Source of the DNA: Paramuribaculum sp.
GTDB lineage: Bacteria; Bacteroidota; Bacteroidia; Bacteroidales; Muribaculaceae
Assembly (NCBI GenBank): GCA_022511125.1
Contig: JAFLSD010000005.1
Span: forward strand, 124,001 to 188,000
Direction: 5' to 3'
Length of the DNA stretch: 64,000 nucleotides
Part shown: positions 18,372 to 27,103 of the stretch, piece after piece
Position numbering within the stretch: the first letter of the stretch is position 1
Layout: each line of letters starts with the position of its first letter
Translations under genes and position numbers: made by a program
Notes under the pieces: generated by a model
Databases searched by the model: none
Told to the model about the DNA's origin: nothing
Seen by the model: the letters and a program-made list of their open reading frames with translations, nothing else

Positions 18372-19065
18372 CGTTAGTACGAGCTATTTCATGAAAAAGA
18401 TTGAGCACATGACGATGTTGCTGATCAAGCGTAAGAAGCGAATTGTCGATCATAATGGCATCGTCAGCCTTCCGAAGGGGACTTTCCTTACGATTTTCGT
18501 CCATCTTATCGCGGCGGAGAATATTTTCCATCACTTCTTCGAGTGTGGCTTTCATTCCTTTCTCAAGAAGTTCTTTATATCTACGGCGCGCCCGTGTTTG
18601 TGGAGTAGCAGTAACAAACAATTTCATTTCAGCATCAGGGAAAACGGTAGTTCCAATATCCCTGCCATCCATAACTATGCCTTTATCGCGTCCCATATCT
18701 TGTTGTAACCGGGTAAGTACCTTACGTACCGACGGTATAGCTGCAATAGCCGATACATTGTCAGCCACTGTCATAGAACGTATTTCCTGTTCAACATCTT
18801 CTCCGTCAAGATATGTACGCTGTCCGTTGGGTGTGACAACGAAGTCTATTTTAATTACATCAAGGAGACGATTCAAAGCGTTTATATCGATTGTTCCATC
18901 AGCATCGATCAGATTATTTCTTAGAGCACAAAGAGTAACGACCCTATACATGGCTCCCGAATCGATATAACGATAACCAATTTCAGCAGCAAGTCGCTTA
19001 GCCATAGTGCTCTTTCCTGTAGAAGAATAACCGTCGATCGCAATGATAATTTTTTTATATTTCAT
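18361..19065 (-). CDS. cmk: (d)CMP kinase
   Basis: 234 residues. It phosphorylates CMP and dCMP to the diphosphates. The P-loop is GYSSTGKSTMAKRLA; DSGAMYR and DGRDIGTTVFPDAEMKLFVTA are the family's nucleotide-binding signatures. It lies 9 bases after porQ and overlaps ispH by 11 bases, the porQ-cmk-ispH order I know from other Bacteroidales. Confidence 0.97.
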   Translation of the reverse strand: MKYKKIIIAIDGYSSTGKSTMAKRLAAEIGYRYIDSGAMYRVVTLCALRNNLIDADGTIDINALNRLLDVIKIDFVVTPNGQRTYLDGEDVEQEIRSMTVADNVSAIAAIPSVRKVLTRLQQDMGRDKGIVMDGRDIGTTVFPDAEMKLFVTATPQTRARRRYKELLEKGMKATLEEVMENILRRDKMDENRKESPLRKADDAIMIDNSLLTLDQQHRHVLNLFHEIARTNDDC

Positions 19066-19074
19066 TTGTGTCTG

Positions 19075-20100
19075 TTATTTTAAAAACTGATTGATAGAAG
19101 TAGAAATATTAACCATAAAGGTATTACCTCCCCTATGAGGCTGAGCATAAGCGAGCCCCACATTCCATTGGCTTAGATTAATCCCACAACCCAAAGAAAA
19201 ACCCGAAAGCAGATTACGATAAGCCGCGGCCATGTCGGTACGAATTTTATAATTATATCCTATACTTAAATAAAAATGCTCGGAAGGAATAATATCGGCC
19301 GAAAACACAAGATGGCGAAAAAGATTTTTGGCAAATCCGCTTTTCATCCGATATCCAGAAGAACCTTCTTCCGAGAGAATTTCGGTATAAGGGACATTCC
19401 ATTTAGTCAGATTCCACGCCGTCACTGAAAACCTTACCGGGAAAGAGGGGAACGACTGAGTCCAACCAAGACGTAAATCAACAGGAAGTCTTTCATAAAC
19501 ATTGTCAAATCGTTTTAACTGCCCTCCCAGATTTACTACTACGGCCGATAAAGACAGATCCCTTTCAGGATCGTAATAGTTAATGCCCAAGTCAACGGCA
19601 AGTGCAAAGGCATTGTATTCGTCGTATGAACTGTAAATACCTTTGAGGGCAATACCACCTCTCATCTTAGAATTTATATCCCGCGAATAGGCCACGCTCA
19701 TGACCATGTCGATAGGAGAAAAATCGCCAAGTACCACCCCTTCAATATCTGTTTTCTGAATTGAACCGTAGCCTAAATATCTCACTCCAACAGCCCATGC
19801 ACTATGATCGCGAATTCCATTACCGAATGATACCGAACCGAAATTGGAATCGCCGAAATAGCGCATATAGCCAACACCTATGCTTTTCTCATATTCAGGT
19901 CCGAGGAGAGCAGGATTCTGCTCTATAGATTCAATTCCACCGTCGACAGTCGAAATATTAATTCCCCCAAGGCCATAAATTTTAGCAGAAGAAGAGATGT
20001 TCAGAAAAGAATATGATCGCGAGCCATCCTGAGCCGCAATGGTCAGAGACGCGCAAATAACTGAAGTAAGGCAGAGAAAAGCTTTTTTTATGTTAAACAT
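19075..20100 (-). CDS. porQ: PorQ-like outer-membrane protein of the type IX secretion system family
   Basis: 341 residues with a signal peptide (about 1-23, ending in SLTIAAQ) and a beta-barrel-like pattern of alternating strands. The N-terminal SSAKIYGLGGINISTVDGGIESIEQNPALLG region is typical of the PorQ/PorV type of FadL-like barrels. In Porphyromonas gingivalis, PorQ belongs to the type IX secretion attachment complex. Many gut Bacteroidales keep porQ next to cmk. The call rests on family resemblance and gene order; the other secretion components are not in the window. Confidence 0.78.
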   Translation of the reverse strand: MFNIKKAFLCLTSVICASLTIAAQDGSRSYSFLNISSSAKIYGLGGINISTVDGGIESIEQNPALLGPEYEKSIGVGYMRYFGDSNFGSVSFGNGIRDHSAWAVGVRYLGYGSIQKTDIEGVVLGDFSPIDMVMSVAYSRDINSKMRGGIALKGIYSSYDEYNAFALAVDLGINYYDPERDLSLSAVVVNLGGQLKRFDNVYERLPVDLRLGWTQSFPSFPVRFSVTAWNLTKWNVPYTEILSEEGSSGYRMKSGFAKNLFRHLVFSADIIPSEHFYLSIGYNYKIRTDMAAAYRNLLSGFSLGCGINLSQWNVGLAYAQPHRGGNTFMVNISTSINQFLK

Positions 20101-20172
20101 TATGCCGTATTAAGCCCTAAATGTCAACAAAGATAAAACAATAATAATCATTCTCAAAATTTGCGTAAGGTT

Positions 20173-20204
20173 TTTGCTATTTGTCGTAGTTGTATATATT
20201 TTTG
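20173..20204 (+). promoter_or_regulatory. Bacteroidales-type promoter of the TonB-C gene
   Basis: TTTG at 20173-20176 and TATTTTTG at 20197-20204 are 20 bases apart. The start codon is 58 bases further. The region diverges from porQ. Confidence 0.55.
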
Positions 20205-20261
20205 TATAGCAAAAATCAAAAAAATTAAATCTATATCAGAAATTTCGCGAGGAAAAACCAC

Positions 20262-20705
20262 ATGCCAAAAAGAATCATTTTATTTTTTGTCATAACGTTC
20301 ATTCTATCTGTGGCAAGCTTGTCCGCTCAAAGTCGCCGTGTAGTGACGTATCACTCAACTACGATCAACAACGGACGCGTTGACGTTCAGGCGTTCGTGT
20401 ATGAATCGGTAGATGTACAGCCTCAGTTTCCCGGCGGCGACCGTGAGATGATCAAATATATAAACCGCGAAAGGAAATATCCGGAAGAGGCTTATAAATC
20501 AGGGGTATACGGACGTGTGCTATGCGGATTTGTGGTGACTCCATCGGGTGAGATAACGAATGCGGAAGTGCTGAGAGGTGTGGAAGAATCACTAAATCAA
20601 GAGGCTTTGAGAGTGATAGAGAATATGCCAAAATGGGATGCCGGTTTAGTAGACGGCGTGAAGGTGCCGGTTTATTGCATTCTGGCCATTCCCTTCAGAC
20701 GTTGA
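20262..20705 (+). CDS. Secreted TonB C-terminal-domain protein
   Basis: 147 residues. Residues 1-23 are a signal peptide (RIILFFVITFILSVASLSAQ) and not a TonB-type anchor with a proline-rich spacer. The rest is one TonB-C domain (QPQFPGGDREMIKYINRERKYPEEA; GVYGRVLCGFVVTPSGEITNAEVLRG; GLVDGVKVPVYCILAIPF). Canonical TonB passes energy to outer-membrane receptors; small secreted versions like this are common in Bacteroidota and their role is unclear. It converges on the sigma-factor cluster and overlaps its last gene by 11 bases. Confidence 0.87.
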   Translation: MPKRIILFFVITFILSVASLSAQSRRVVTYHSTTINNGRVDVQAFVYESVDVQPQFPGGDREMIKYINRERKYPEEAYKSGVYGRVLCGFVVTPSGEITNAEVLRGVEESLNQEALRVIENMPKWDAGLVDGVKVPVYCILAIPFRR

Positions 20706-21057
20706 CACGTCGGTAGATCCAAGGGGTTAGAATATTATACAGAATCCCAGCGAAAAGGATGAGATATACTGCATAAACTATCATATCCCCTATTGTAATA
20801 ACGGGAGCTTCAAGCGACCTAATAACAAAGGAAACACCGAAGATAACAACCGCTACGAGAGCTATTGCACAGATATAGATCTCTATTGCGGCAGCTTTCT
20901 TTTTCTTCTTATCAGGCAGTCGATTTAGGACAGTTCTCGTGAACCAGGGTGATTCGGGAGCATCAGGTATGCGTGATTTGAAAAATTTATTTAATTCACG
21001 ATCAGACGGTATCTGTTCACTGTTAACCTCATGTTTATTTTTTTCTTCCATTTTCAT
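20695..21057 (-). CDS. Membrane protein downstream of ECF sigma factor (DUF5056-like)
   Basis: 120 residues from the ATG at 21057; the frame extends to a TTG at 21078 inside the sigma gene, which is less likely. The N-terminal half is polar with SDRELNKFFKSRIPDAPESPWFTRTVLNRLPDK, followed by two hydrophobic segments. This resembles the DUF5056-type proteins that follow ECF sigma genes in Bacteroides; I recall this rather than being able to check it. A role in holding the sigma factor at the membrane is an inference from gene order. It has no recognisable zinc anti-sigma motif. Confidence 0.72.
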   Translation of the reverse strand: MKMEEKNKHEVNSEQIPSDRELNKFFKSRIPDAPESPWFTRTVLNRLPDKKKKKAAAIEIYICAIALVAVVIFGVSFVIRSLEAPVITIGDMIVYAVYLILFAGILYNILTPWIYRRVNV

Positions 21058-21064
21058 ATTTAGA

Positions 21065-21601
21065 TCATTCGTTATCAATTATAACCCGAGCCATTTTTTT
21101 CTTTGCTCGTAAAAGATATACTTTAATAGTGCCCTCCGGGATATTCATAATTTTACTTATTTCTTTAATGGGTCGATCCTGTAAGTAAAAAAGCAGGACA
21201 ATGCTACGCTCCACGGAAGACAACTCATCCAAGGCGATAGAAATGTCATGACGCATTTCCGTGATCAAGTGTCGGTCATCCCCTTCTGATAAAACAACAG
21301 CTGTTTCACCTACCGTCTTCACCGTATTTTTCCTCATCCAGTCGACATATTCATTATAAGCGATCTTATAGAGCCATGTTTTAAATCTTGATATCCCTTG
21401 AAAAGCCCTGATAGATTTATAAGCTTTCAAAAAGGTCTCCTGAGCCAGATCGTCGGTCAGAGAAGCGTTACCCAATGTCAAGGAATAAAGATATCTCCGC
21501 AATCCCTCCTGGTATTCGACGACAAGCTTTCCGAATGCAGAACGGCTATCAGCCGTTGCGCATAAGGCAATCAATCTGAGCTCTTCAAGACGACTAAGCA
21601 T
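21065..21601 (-). CDS. RNA polymerase ECF-type sigma factor
   Basis: 178 residues. Region 2 covers about residues 20-95 (YLYSLTLGNASLTDDLAQETFLKAYKSI; FKTWLYKIAYNEYVDWMRK), and region 4 about 125-175 (LDELSSVERSIVLLFYLQDRPIKEISKIMNIPEGTIKVYLLRAKKKM). It directs core polymerase to a specific promoter set, usually for envelope stress. It sits in a minus-strand cluster between a two-region membrane protein and a small membrane protein that may control it. Its targets are unknown. Confidence 0.92.
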   Translation of the reverse strand: MLSRLEELRLIALCATADSRSAFGKLVVEYQEGLRRYLYSLTLGNASLTDDLAQETFLKAYKSIRAFQGISRFKTWLYKIAYNEYVDWMRKNTVKTVGETAVVLSEGDDRHLITEMRHDISIALDELSSVERSIVLLFYLQDRPIKEISKIMNIPEGTIKVYLLRAKKKMARVIIDNE

Positions 21602-21637
21602 CCGAACCGGCTAAAATCCTTAATACTTTAGAACTAC

Positions 21638-22279
21638 TTATATTCCAGTGTTATCTTCACGATTAGAGTTTCTTATCATCATGACAGTCACTATTTTAGC
21701 AACGCCGATAAAAATGGGAAGTAGACAAAGTACTGCCATCTCTCCAGTATTAGCTATGAGAAAGAAAATGAAGCCTGTCAATCCGAATGCAATCCATATC
21801 AAACCAGCTTGTAGTTTGCGTGCCGACGGCAAAGATATTTTTGTCCTGCTATTAGTTTCCCCTCTTATAGTAAGGAACTCCGGCTCCGTTTTTCCGCCAA
21901 AAAACGTTTCAGGCAAGTGATAATTATTTTGAATAGCTTTGTCAATTATCCTACATTTCTCTCTAAAACGATCTCTTTTAAACCATAGACACATAAAAAC
22001 CACAATCATAGCGAACACAAATGGAATAATGAGGCCTAAAATACGCAGAATGTTAACAGTACGATTATCATCATAAACCATTTCATAACTATTATCAACC
22101 TGGGGTATGACAATCACCGGCATATTAAGCACGGAGTCTGCATTCACCGATTCTTTAATTCTTTGGTCGATACGTTCGATCATTTCATCATAATCAAAAT
22201 TAGGCCTTGCAATGACGGGAAATGAAGCCAAGAAGAGCCCTACAACTGTTAAGATTGAAATCTTTTTAAACATTGTCAT
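21638..22279 (-). CDS. Membrane protein upstream of ECF sigma factor (DUF6249-like)
   Basis: 213 residues. A signal peptide or first membrane segment (ISILTVVGLFLASFPVIA) is followed by a periplasmic stretch to about residue 70, a membrane segment (ILGLIIPFVFAMIVVFMCLWF), a cytoplasmic stretch with RFREKCRIIDKAIQNNYHLPETFF, and two more membrane segments. The arrangement resembles DUF6249 proteins, which I associate with sigma factor loci in Bacteroidota. It ends 36 bases before the sigma gene. A second ATG at 22273 is an alternative start. Confidence 0.7.
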   Translation of the reverse strand: MTMFKKISILTVVGLFLASFPVIARPNFDYDEMIERIDQRIKESVNADSVLNMPVIVIPQVDNSYEMVYDDNRTVNILRILGLIIPFVFAMIVVFMCLWFKRDRFREKCRIIDKAIQNNYHLPETFFGGKTEPEFLTIRGETNSRTKISLPSARKLQAGLIWIAFGLTGFIFFLIANTGEMAVLCLLPIFIGVAKIVTVMMIRNSNREDNTGI

Positions 22280-22400
22280 AGTTTGGATTATTTATTTTTT
22301 ATATTTATTGGACGAAACAAGAAGTAAAAAGGTTACAATTATCAAATTATTTTTTTACAAAATTATAATAGTATGAACTAATAATGTAATTTTGCATAAT

Positions 22401-22877
22401 ATGAAATACGCAAAAAAAATCTTAACCGTATCTTTGTTGCTGCTTTTTTGCGCCACTGGTTGCAAAAAGAATAGCATCGACCCTACATCCGACCCTCAAC
22501 TCAACGCATCGGAAATCATCAATAAATATTCTCCAGCTGAAGCCGGTGAAATAGTGGTGAAGTGGATGAGCGAGCGAGGATTATCTGATAGAGAATACGC
22601 GCGTGCATTGACTCGCGAGATATTTTCGAAATATGATAGTATCGGTTATGATTCAAGCAGAGAGTTTCTTTATGCCATAGATTCGATTCAAGATCTTCTC
22701 CCTAAGGAAAAATTAGCTAAAGTATATGTTATAGCAACGAATCCTTGGAGGTTAGGCAAAGTGCTTCGCGAAGAGAACGCAGACGAAAACTTTGTAAAAC
22801 TTATTGAGAGCGAATATGAATCGGACACGGCTTCTCTGACTTATTTCAGACAATCATATTATCTTCAAGACAAATGA
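22401..22877 (+). CDS. Putative lipoprotein of unknown function
   Basis: 158 residues from the ATG at 22401; the frame can be read from a TTG at 22392, which lies in a -7-like TAATTTTG (22387-22394). The N-terminus is a lipoprotein signal peptide with lipobox CATGC, so the mature protein begins at Cys near residue 22. The rest is helical and acidic without a recognised domain (SPAEAGEIVVKWMSERGLSDREYARALTREI). It overlaps the polyprenyl synthase start by four bases (ATGA), suggesting coupled translation. Confidence 0.78.
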   Translation: MKYAKKILTVSLLLLFCATGCKKNSIDPTSDPQLNASEIINKYSPAEAGEIVVKWMSERGLSDREYARALTREIFSKYDSIGYDSSREFLYAIDSIQDLLPKEKLAKVYVIATNPWRLGKVLREENADENFVKLIESEYESDTASLTYFRQSYYLQDK

Positions 22878-23839
22878 AGACTTTAGACGAGTATACTTCA
22901 ATCGCCGATTCGATTGTAAGCAATATTTCTCTTCCCAAAGAACCGGAGGGACTTTATGCTCCTATAAGATATGCATTGTCAACCGGTGGCAAAAGGATAA
23001 GGCCTGTACTTACCCTCGCTACTGCTGAGGCAACAGGAGGCTCTTACGAAACCGCAATATCCCAGGCTATCGGAGTAGAGCTTTTCCATAATTTCACGTT
23101 GCTTCATGACGACGTGATGGATCATTCGGATATGAGACGCGGCAGACCGACTGTTCACAAGAAATGGAACGAGACCACAGCTATCCTATCAGGCGACGCT
23201 ATGTTCTCTTTATGTACCCTATATCTTACGTCGGATTTCCGAAGCGAGAAATCGATGGAAATACTCTCACTGTTTTACCGCACGGCAATGGAGGTTTATG
23301 ACGGTCAGCAATATGACATGGATTTCGAGCAACGCACCGATGTAACCGTTGAAGAATATCTAAATATGATCAGACTTAAAACTTCGGTTCTGTTAGGGTG
23401 TGCGAGCGCAATGGGAGCCATTCTGACAAGCTCATCGGCCCAGACAATCGATGCTTTCTATCATTACGGGGAGAAATTGGGCATGGCTTTCCAGCTACGC
23501 GACGATTATTTGGATACTTTCGGAGACCAGGAAATTTTCGGGAAAAGAACCGGCAACGACATTCTATCGGACAAAAAAACATGGCTACTGATAAAAGCTA
23601 TAGAAAAAGACAGCTCGGGCACTGCGCTATCCGAGATTCAAAATCCGTCAGCTCCAGAAGTAAAGTATCAGAAAATAAAAGGGCTCTATTTGGATCTTGG
23701 ATTAAACGAAGAATGCATGAGTTTGATTAAAAAATATTCGTTAGAAGCTATAGAGTGTCTTCAGGATATTTCATTAAGCGAAGAAGCAGCCACTTTTTTT
23801 AAGGAACTCGCCCTGTCAACGGCAAACAGAGATAAATAG
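22874..23839 (+). CDS. Polyprenyl diphosphate synthase
   Basis: 321 residues. It extends allylic diphosphates with IPP, for quinone side chains or similar. Family motifs are GGKRIRPVLTLATAEA, the first Asp-rich motif LLHDDVMD followed by MRRGRPTVHKKW, KTSVLLGCASAMGA, and the second Asp-rich motif FQLRDDYLDTFGD. The chain length of the product cannot be fixed from sequence. It uses the IPP and DMAPP made by the pathway of dxs and ispH in this window. The operon continues with tatD one base later. Confidence 0.93.
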   Translation: MKTLDEYTSIADSIVSNISLPKEPEGLYAPIRYALSTGGKRIRPVLTLATAEATGGSYETAISQAIGVELFHNFTLLHDDVMDHSDMRRGRPTVHKKWNETTAILSGDAMFSLCTLYLTSDFRSEKSMEILSLFYRTAMEVYDGQQYDMDFEQRTDVTVEEYLNMIRLKTSVLLGCASAMGAILTSSSAQTIDAFYHYGEKLGMAFQLRDDYLDTFGDQEIFGKRTGNDILSDKKTWLLIKAIEKDSSGTALSEIQNPSAPEVKYQKIKGLYLDLGLNEECMSLIKKYSLEAIECLQDISLSEEAATFFKELALSTANRDK

Positions 23840-23840
23840 A

Positions 23841-24620
23841 ATGGGTTGGGTCGACACACATACACATATTTATCTGCCCGAATTTGAAGATGGCGGCATT
23901 TCAGCGGTAGAAAGAGCTATCGAAGCCGACGTCGACACAATGATATTGCCAAATGTAGATGTGACGACAATAGCCCCGATGAAGGAACTTCACTCAAAAT
24001 TTCCGGACAGATTGTATATGGCTATGGGATTGCACCCTACGTCTGTGACCGAAGACTGGGAATCTGAATTACAAGAAATCAAATCTGAGATCAATAAAGA
24101 TGAGGAGTTTTGTGCCATCGGTGAGATAGGCATGGATCTTTATTGGGATAAGAGGTTCAGAGATCAGCAAATGGAAATATTTGAGGCTCAATTGAAATGG
24201 GCTGAAGAAAAGAAACTGCCAGTGATCATTCATTGCCGCGAAGCCCTTGATGAGACTCTCGAAGTCATGGAATCTTTTAATGGAATCACAGGAGTGTTCC
24301 ATTCATTCGGTGGCTCAGTGGACGATGTAAACAAAATCAGAAGAAGAGCCGGGGATTTTCATTTCGGCATCAATGGAATCGTGACCTTTAAAAATTCGGG
24401 ACTACGGAGTGTGCTTCCGGAGATAGGATCAGAACGAATAATATTGGAAACTGACGCGCCTTATCTTTCACCAGTTCCTTTCAGGGGAAAGAGATGCGAA
24501 AGCGCATACATAATACATACTGCCAATTATGTAGCCGATTCGTTGAATATGAATAAGAAAGATCTAATGGCAACGACAAGTGCATCGGCTATACAATTAT
24601 TTTCATTAAAACGAATCTAA
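23841..24620 (+). CDS. tatD: TatD family metal-dependent hydrolase
   Basis: 259 residues. It has the TatD metal-binding pattern: WVDTHTHIY, IGEIGMDLYW, VIIHCREA, VFHSFGGS and ILETDAPYLSP. Members are 3'-5' exonucleases acting in DNA repair or degradation, or other metal-dependent hydrolases. It follows the prenyl synthase by one base and precedes the fucosidase by 17 bases. The pairing of tatD with a prenyl synthase is, to my knowledge, common in Bacteroidales. Confidence 0.93.
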   Translation: MGWVDTHTHIYLPEFEDGGISAVERAIEADVDTMILPNVDVTTIAPMKELHSKFPDRLYMAMGLHPTSVTEDWESELQEIKSEINKDEEFCAIGEIGMDLYWDKRFRDQQMEIFEAQLKWAEEKKLPVIIHCREALDETLEVMESFNGITGVFHSFGGSVDDVNKIRRRAGDFHFGINGIVTFKNSGLRSVLPEIGSERIILETDAPYLSPVPFRGKRCESAYIIHTANYVADSLNMNKKDLMATTSASAIQLFSLKRI

Positions 24621-24637
24621 TAACCAAAATTACAATA

Positions 24638-27100
24638 ATGAACAGCAGACTTTACTCTATTTTAATTGCAACGGGGCTTTCAGCCCTGACGCTTAATGCA
24701 GCCGACCAGATCGATTACCGGAAAGGTAATGCCATCTGGTTTGACACCCCTACGCCGTCATACAAGCAAGCGGCTTGGACATACAATGACTTTTCGACAA
24801 CTGCCACGAATCCGGATACGATATGGGAACGCCTTTCTTTGCCAATAGGAAACGGATCATTCGGCGGCAACATCATGGGTTCCGTCGGTCGTGAAAGAGT
24901 GGTTTTGAATGAAAAAACGCTTTGGACGGGAGGTCCCGGCACAGGGGCAGAAAGATATTGGAACATGAACAGAACCGTAAAACCGGAAATATTGGAAAAA
25001 ATCAGACATCTATTGGCTGTAGACTCAGTTAGAGAAGCCAATCGTCTGGTAGCCGAACATTTCAGGGGGAATATCAATTATGACCGTAACGTGTTCGGAA
25101 CTTATACCGTTTTAGGCGAAGCTTATGTTTCAACAACTATCGATGAAAACAGCGTAAGCGACTATAAGAGGATTTTAAATGTCGACGAATCACTGGCATT
25201 AGTAGAATTTGATTCCAACGGTTCGCATTACGAAAGGAAATATTTCACATCGTATCCGGACAGTGTCATGGTATGGCAGTTTACAAGCGATGGAGAACCT
25301 ATGACCCTTTCGTTCGGGATGAATATTCCGCAGAAACTCATGTCGATAAAGAAAATGCCGGGCGGATTATTATATAGTGGCGTAGTGGACAACAACAATA
25401 TGGAATGGGCTCTGAGGGTATATGTAAGATGTGATGATCCTGCTGCCGTTATAGAGCCCGATGCAAATAAAGGGACTATCCTTATTTCTAACTGTCAAGG
25501 GGTTGAATTCCTTTTAGCGGCCGACACCGATTATAAGATGAATTTCGATCCGGACTTCAGCGACGCGAAAACTTACGCAGGTGTAGATCCGGTAAAAAAT
25601 GTGAACCAGATAATCGATCTGGCTTCAAAACTGACCTATCAGGAGTTGTTTTCCAGACATCAGGAGGATTATAAAGCTCTTTATGATCGCGTTGCTCTAA
25701 AAATAAATCCCATCGAAAACGAAGATGATATCTACCTAATGACAACACCGGCGCGGTTGAACCGATATAAATCGGGAACTCTTGACCATCAGCTTGAAGA
25801 ACTCTACTATCAAATGGGAAGATATCTGCTGATATCAAGTTCGCGTGCAGGCAATATGCCTGCAAATCTCCAAGGGATGTGGCATAACAATATAGACGGC
25901 CCGTGGAGAGTAGACTACCACAACAATATTAATCTTCAGATGAATTACTGGCCGGCGACCAACGCCAACCTACTGGAATGTTTCATTCCCTTTATAGATT
26001 ATGTAAGAGGATTGGTTAAACCTGGAGCTCAAACGGCCAAGGATTACTATGGTGCGAGAGGATGGACAGCTGAAGTGTCGACCAATATTTTCGGCTTCAC
26101 AGCTCCTCTGAACTCAGGCGAAATGTCGTGGAACTATAATCCGACAGCCGGCCCATGGCTGACCACTCAGATCTGGGAATACTATGATTATACAAGAGAC
26201 AAGGACTGGCTTAGAGAAGTAGGATATCCAATTATCAGCGAGAGCGCTGATTTCGTAAGCGACCTTTTATATAAGCACGATGGGTATTATACTTCATCTC
26301 CTTCGTACTCACCCGAGCATGGTCCCATTGACATAGGTGCTACATACGCAAATGCCGTAACAAAGGAAGTGTTGAAGGAAGCCATTGAAGCAGCTACTAT
26401 TTTAGGAATTGACGCTGAAAAGGTAGCAGAATGGCAAGAAAAATATGACAATATGATGCCTTATAAAATAGGCAAGTACGGTCAGCTTCAAGAGTGGTAC
26501 AAAGATATTGACGAGTACGGCGACCAGCACCGTCACACGAATCATCTTTTCGGATTACACCCGGGTACGACCATCAACGCCCTGTCAGACACTGTACTGA
26601 CAAACGCTGCTAAAGAGACTCTTCGTCAGAGAGGCGATGCCGCAACCGGTTGGAGTATGGGATGGAAACTTAATCACTGGGCTCGACTTCTTGACGGTAA
26701 CCATGCTTACGTTTTGTTTCAGAATCTTCTGAAAAATGGTACAGCCACCAACTTATGGGATATGCATCCGCCGTTCCAGATAGACGGCAATTTTGGCGGC
26801 ACGGCCGGTATTACCGAAATGTTCGTTCAGAGCCATAACGGGCTGATTCAGCTGCTACCGGCTCTTCCCGATGATTGGAAAGACGTGAATTTCAAAGGGG
26901 CTCGTACAAGAGGTAATTTTGTCGTAGATTTAGAAATCCGTAACGGAAAGCTGGAAGAAGCAATCGTTCATTCAGGAAGCGGAGAAAATCTAAAAATATA
27001 TTACTTAGGTCAGACTGCTGAAATTCCGACAGAAGCAGGAAAATCATATAAAGTGACTTATGACGAGAACACGAAAGCCTTGACTGCGGCAGGCATCTGA
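24638..27100 (+). CDS. Secreted family 95 alpha-L-fucosidase
   Basis: 820 residues with a signal peptide (about 1-21, ending in ALTLNAA). The GH95 N-terminal beta domain starts with ERLSLPIGNGSFGGNIMG and VVLNEKTLWTGGPG. The (alpha/alpha)6 barrel holds NLQGMWHNNIDGPWRVDYHNNINLQMNYWP, the likely general acid Glu560 in SYSPEHGP, and Asp716 in FQIDGNFGG, the counterpart of the Asp that helps activate water in the Bifidobacterium enzyme. It should remove terminal alpha-1,2-fucose from mucin or milk-type glycans. It sits at the end of a housekeeping operon, not in a SusCD locus. A hairpin inside the converging mutL may end its transcript. Confidence 0.94.
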   Translation: MNSRLYSILIATGLSALTLNAADQIDYRKGNAIWFDTPTPSYKQAAWTYNDFSTTATNPDTIWERLSLPIGNGSFGGNIMGSVGRERVVLNEKTLWTGGPGTGAERYWNMNRTVKPEILEKIRHLLAVDSVREANRLVAEHFRGNINYDRNVFGTYTVLGEAYVSTTIDENSVSDYKRILNVDESLALVEFDSNGSHYERKYFTSYPDSVMVWQFTSDGEPMTLSFGMNIPQKLMSIKKMPGGLLYSGVVDNNNMEWALRVYVRCDDPAAVIEPDANKGTILISNCQGVEFLLAADTDYKMNFDPDFSDAKTYAGVDPVKNVNQIIDLASKLTYQELFSRHQEDYKALYDRVALKINPIENEDDIYLMTTPARLNRYKSGTLDHQLEELYYQMGRYLLISSSRAGNMPANLQGMWHNNIDGPWRVDYHNNINLQMNYWPATNANLLECFIPFIDYVRGLVKPGAQTAKDYYGARGWTAEVSTNIFGFTAPLNSGEMSWNYNPTAGPWLTTQIWEYYDYTRDKDWLREVGYPIISESADFVSDLLYKHDGYYTSSPSYSPEHGPIDIGATYANAVTKEVLKEAIEAATILGIDAEKVAEWQEKYDNMMPYKIGKYGQLQEWYKDIDEYGDQHRHTNHLFGLHPGTTINALSDTVLTNAAKETLRQRGDAATGWSMGWKLNHWARLLDGNHAYVLFQNLLKNGTATNLWDMHPPFQIDGNFGGTAGITEMFVQSHNGLIQLLPALPDDWKDVNFKGARTRGNFVVDLEIRNGKLEEAIVHSGSGENLKIYYLGQTAEIPTEAGKSYKVTYDENTKALTAAGI

Positions 27101-27103
27101 TCG

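Noticed and set aside
18310..18970. Long plus-strand frames opposite cmk (132 and 175 codons)
   Set aside because: Cmk and IspH motifs on the minus strand show which strand is coding.
21058..21078. TTG start for the small sigma-associated membrane protein
   Set aside because: It would overlap the sigma gene, and an ATG at 21057 gives a normal spacing.
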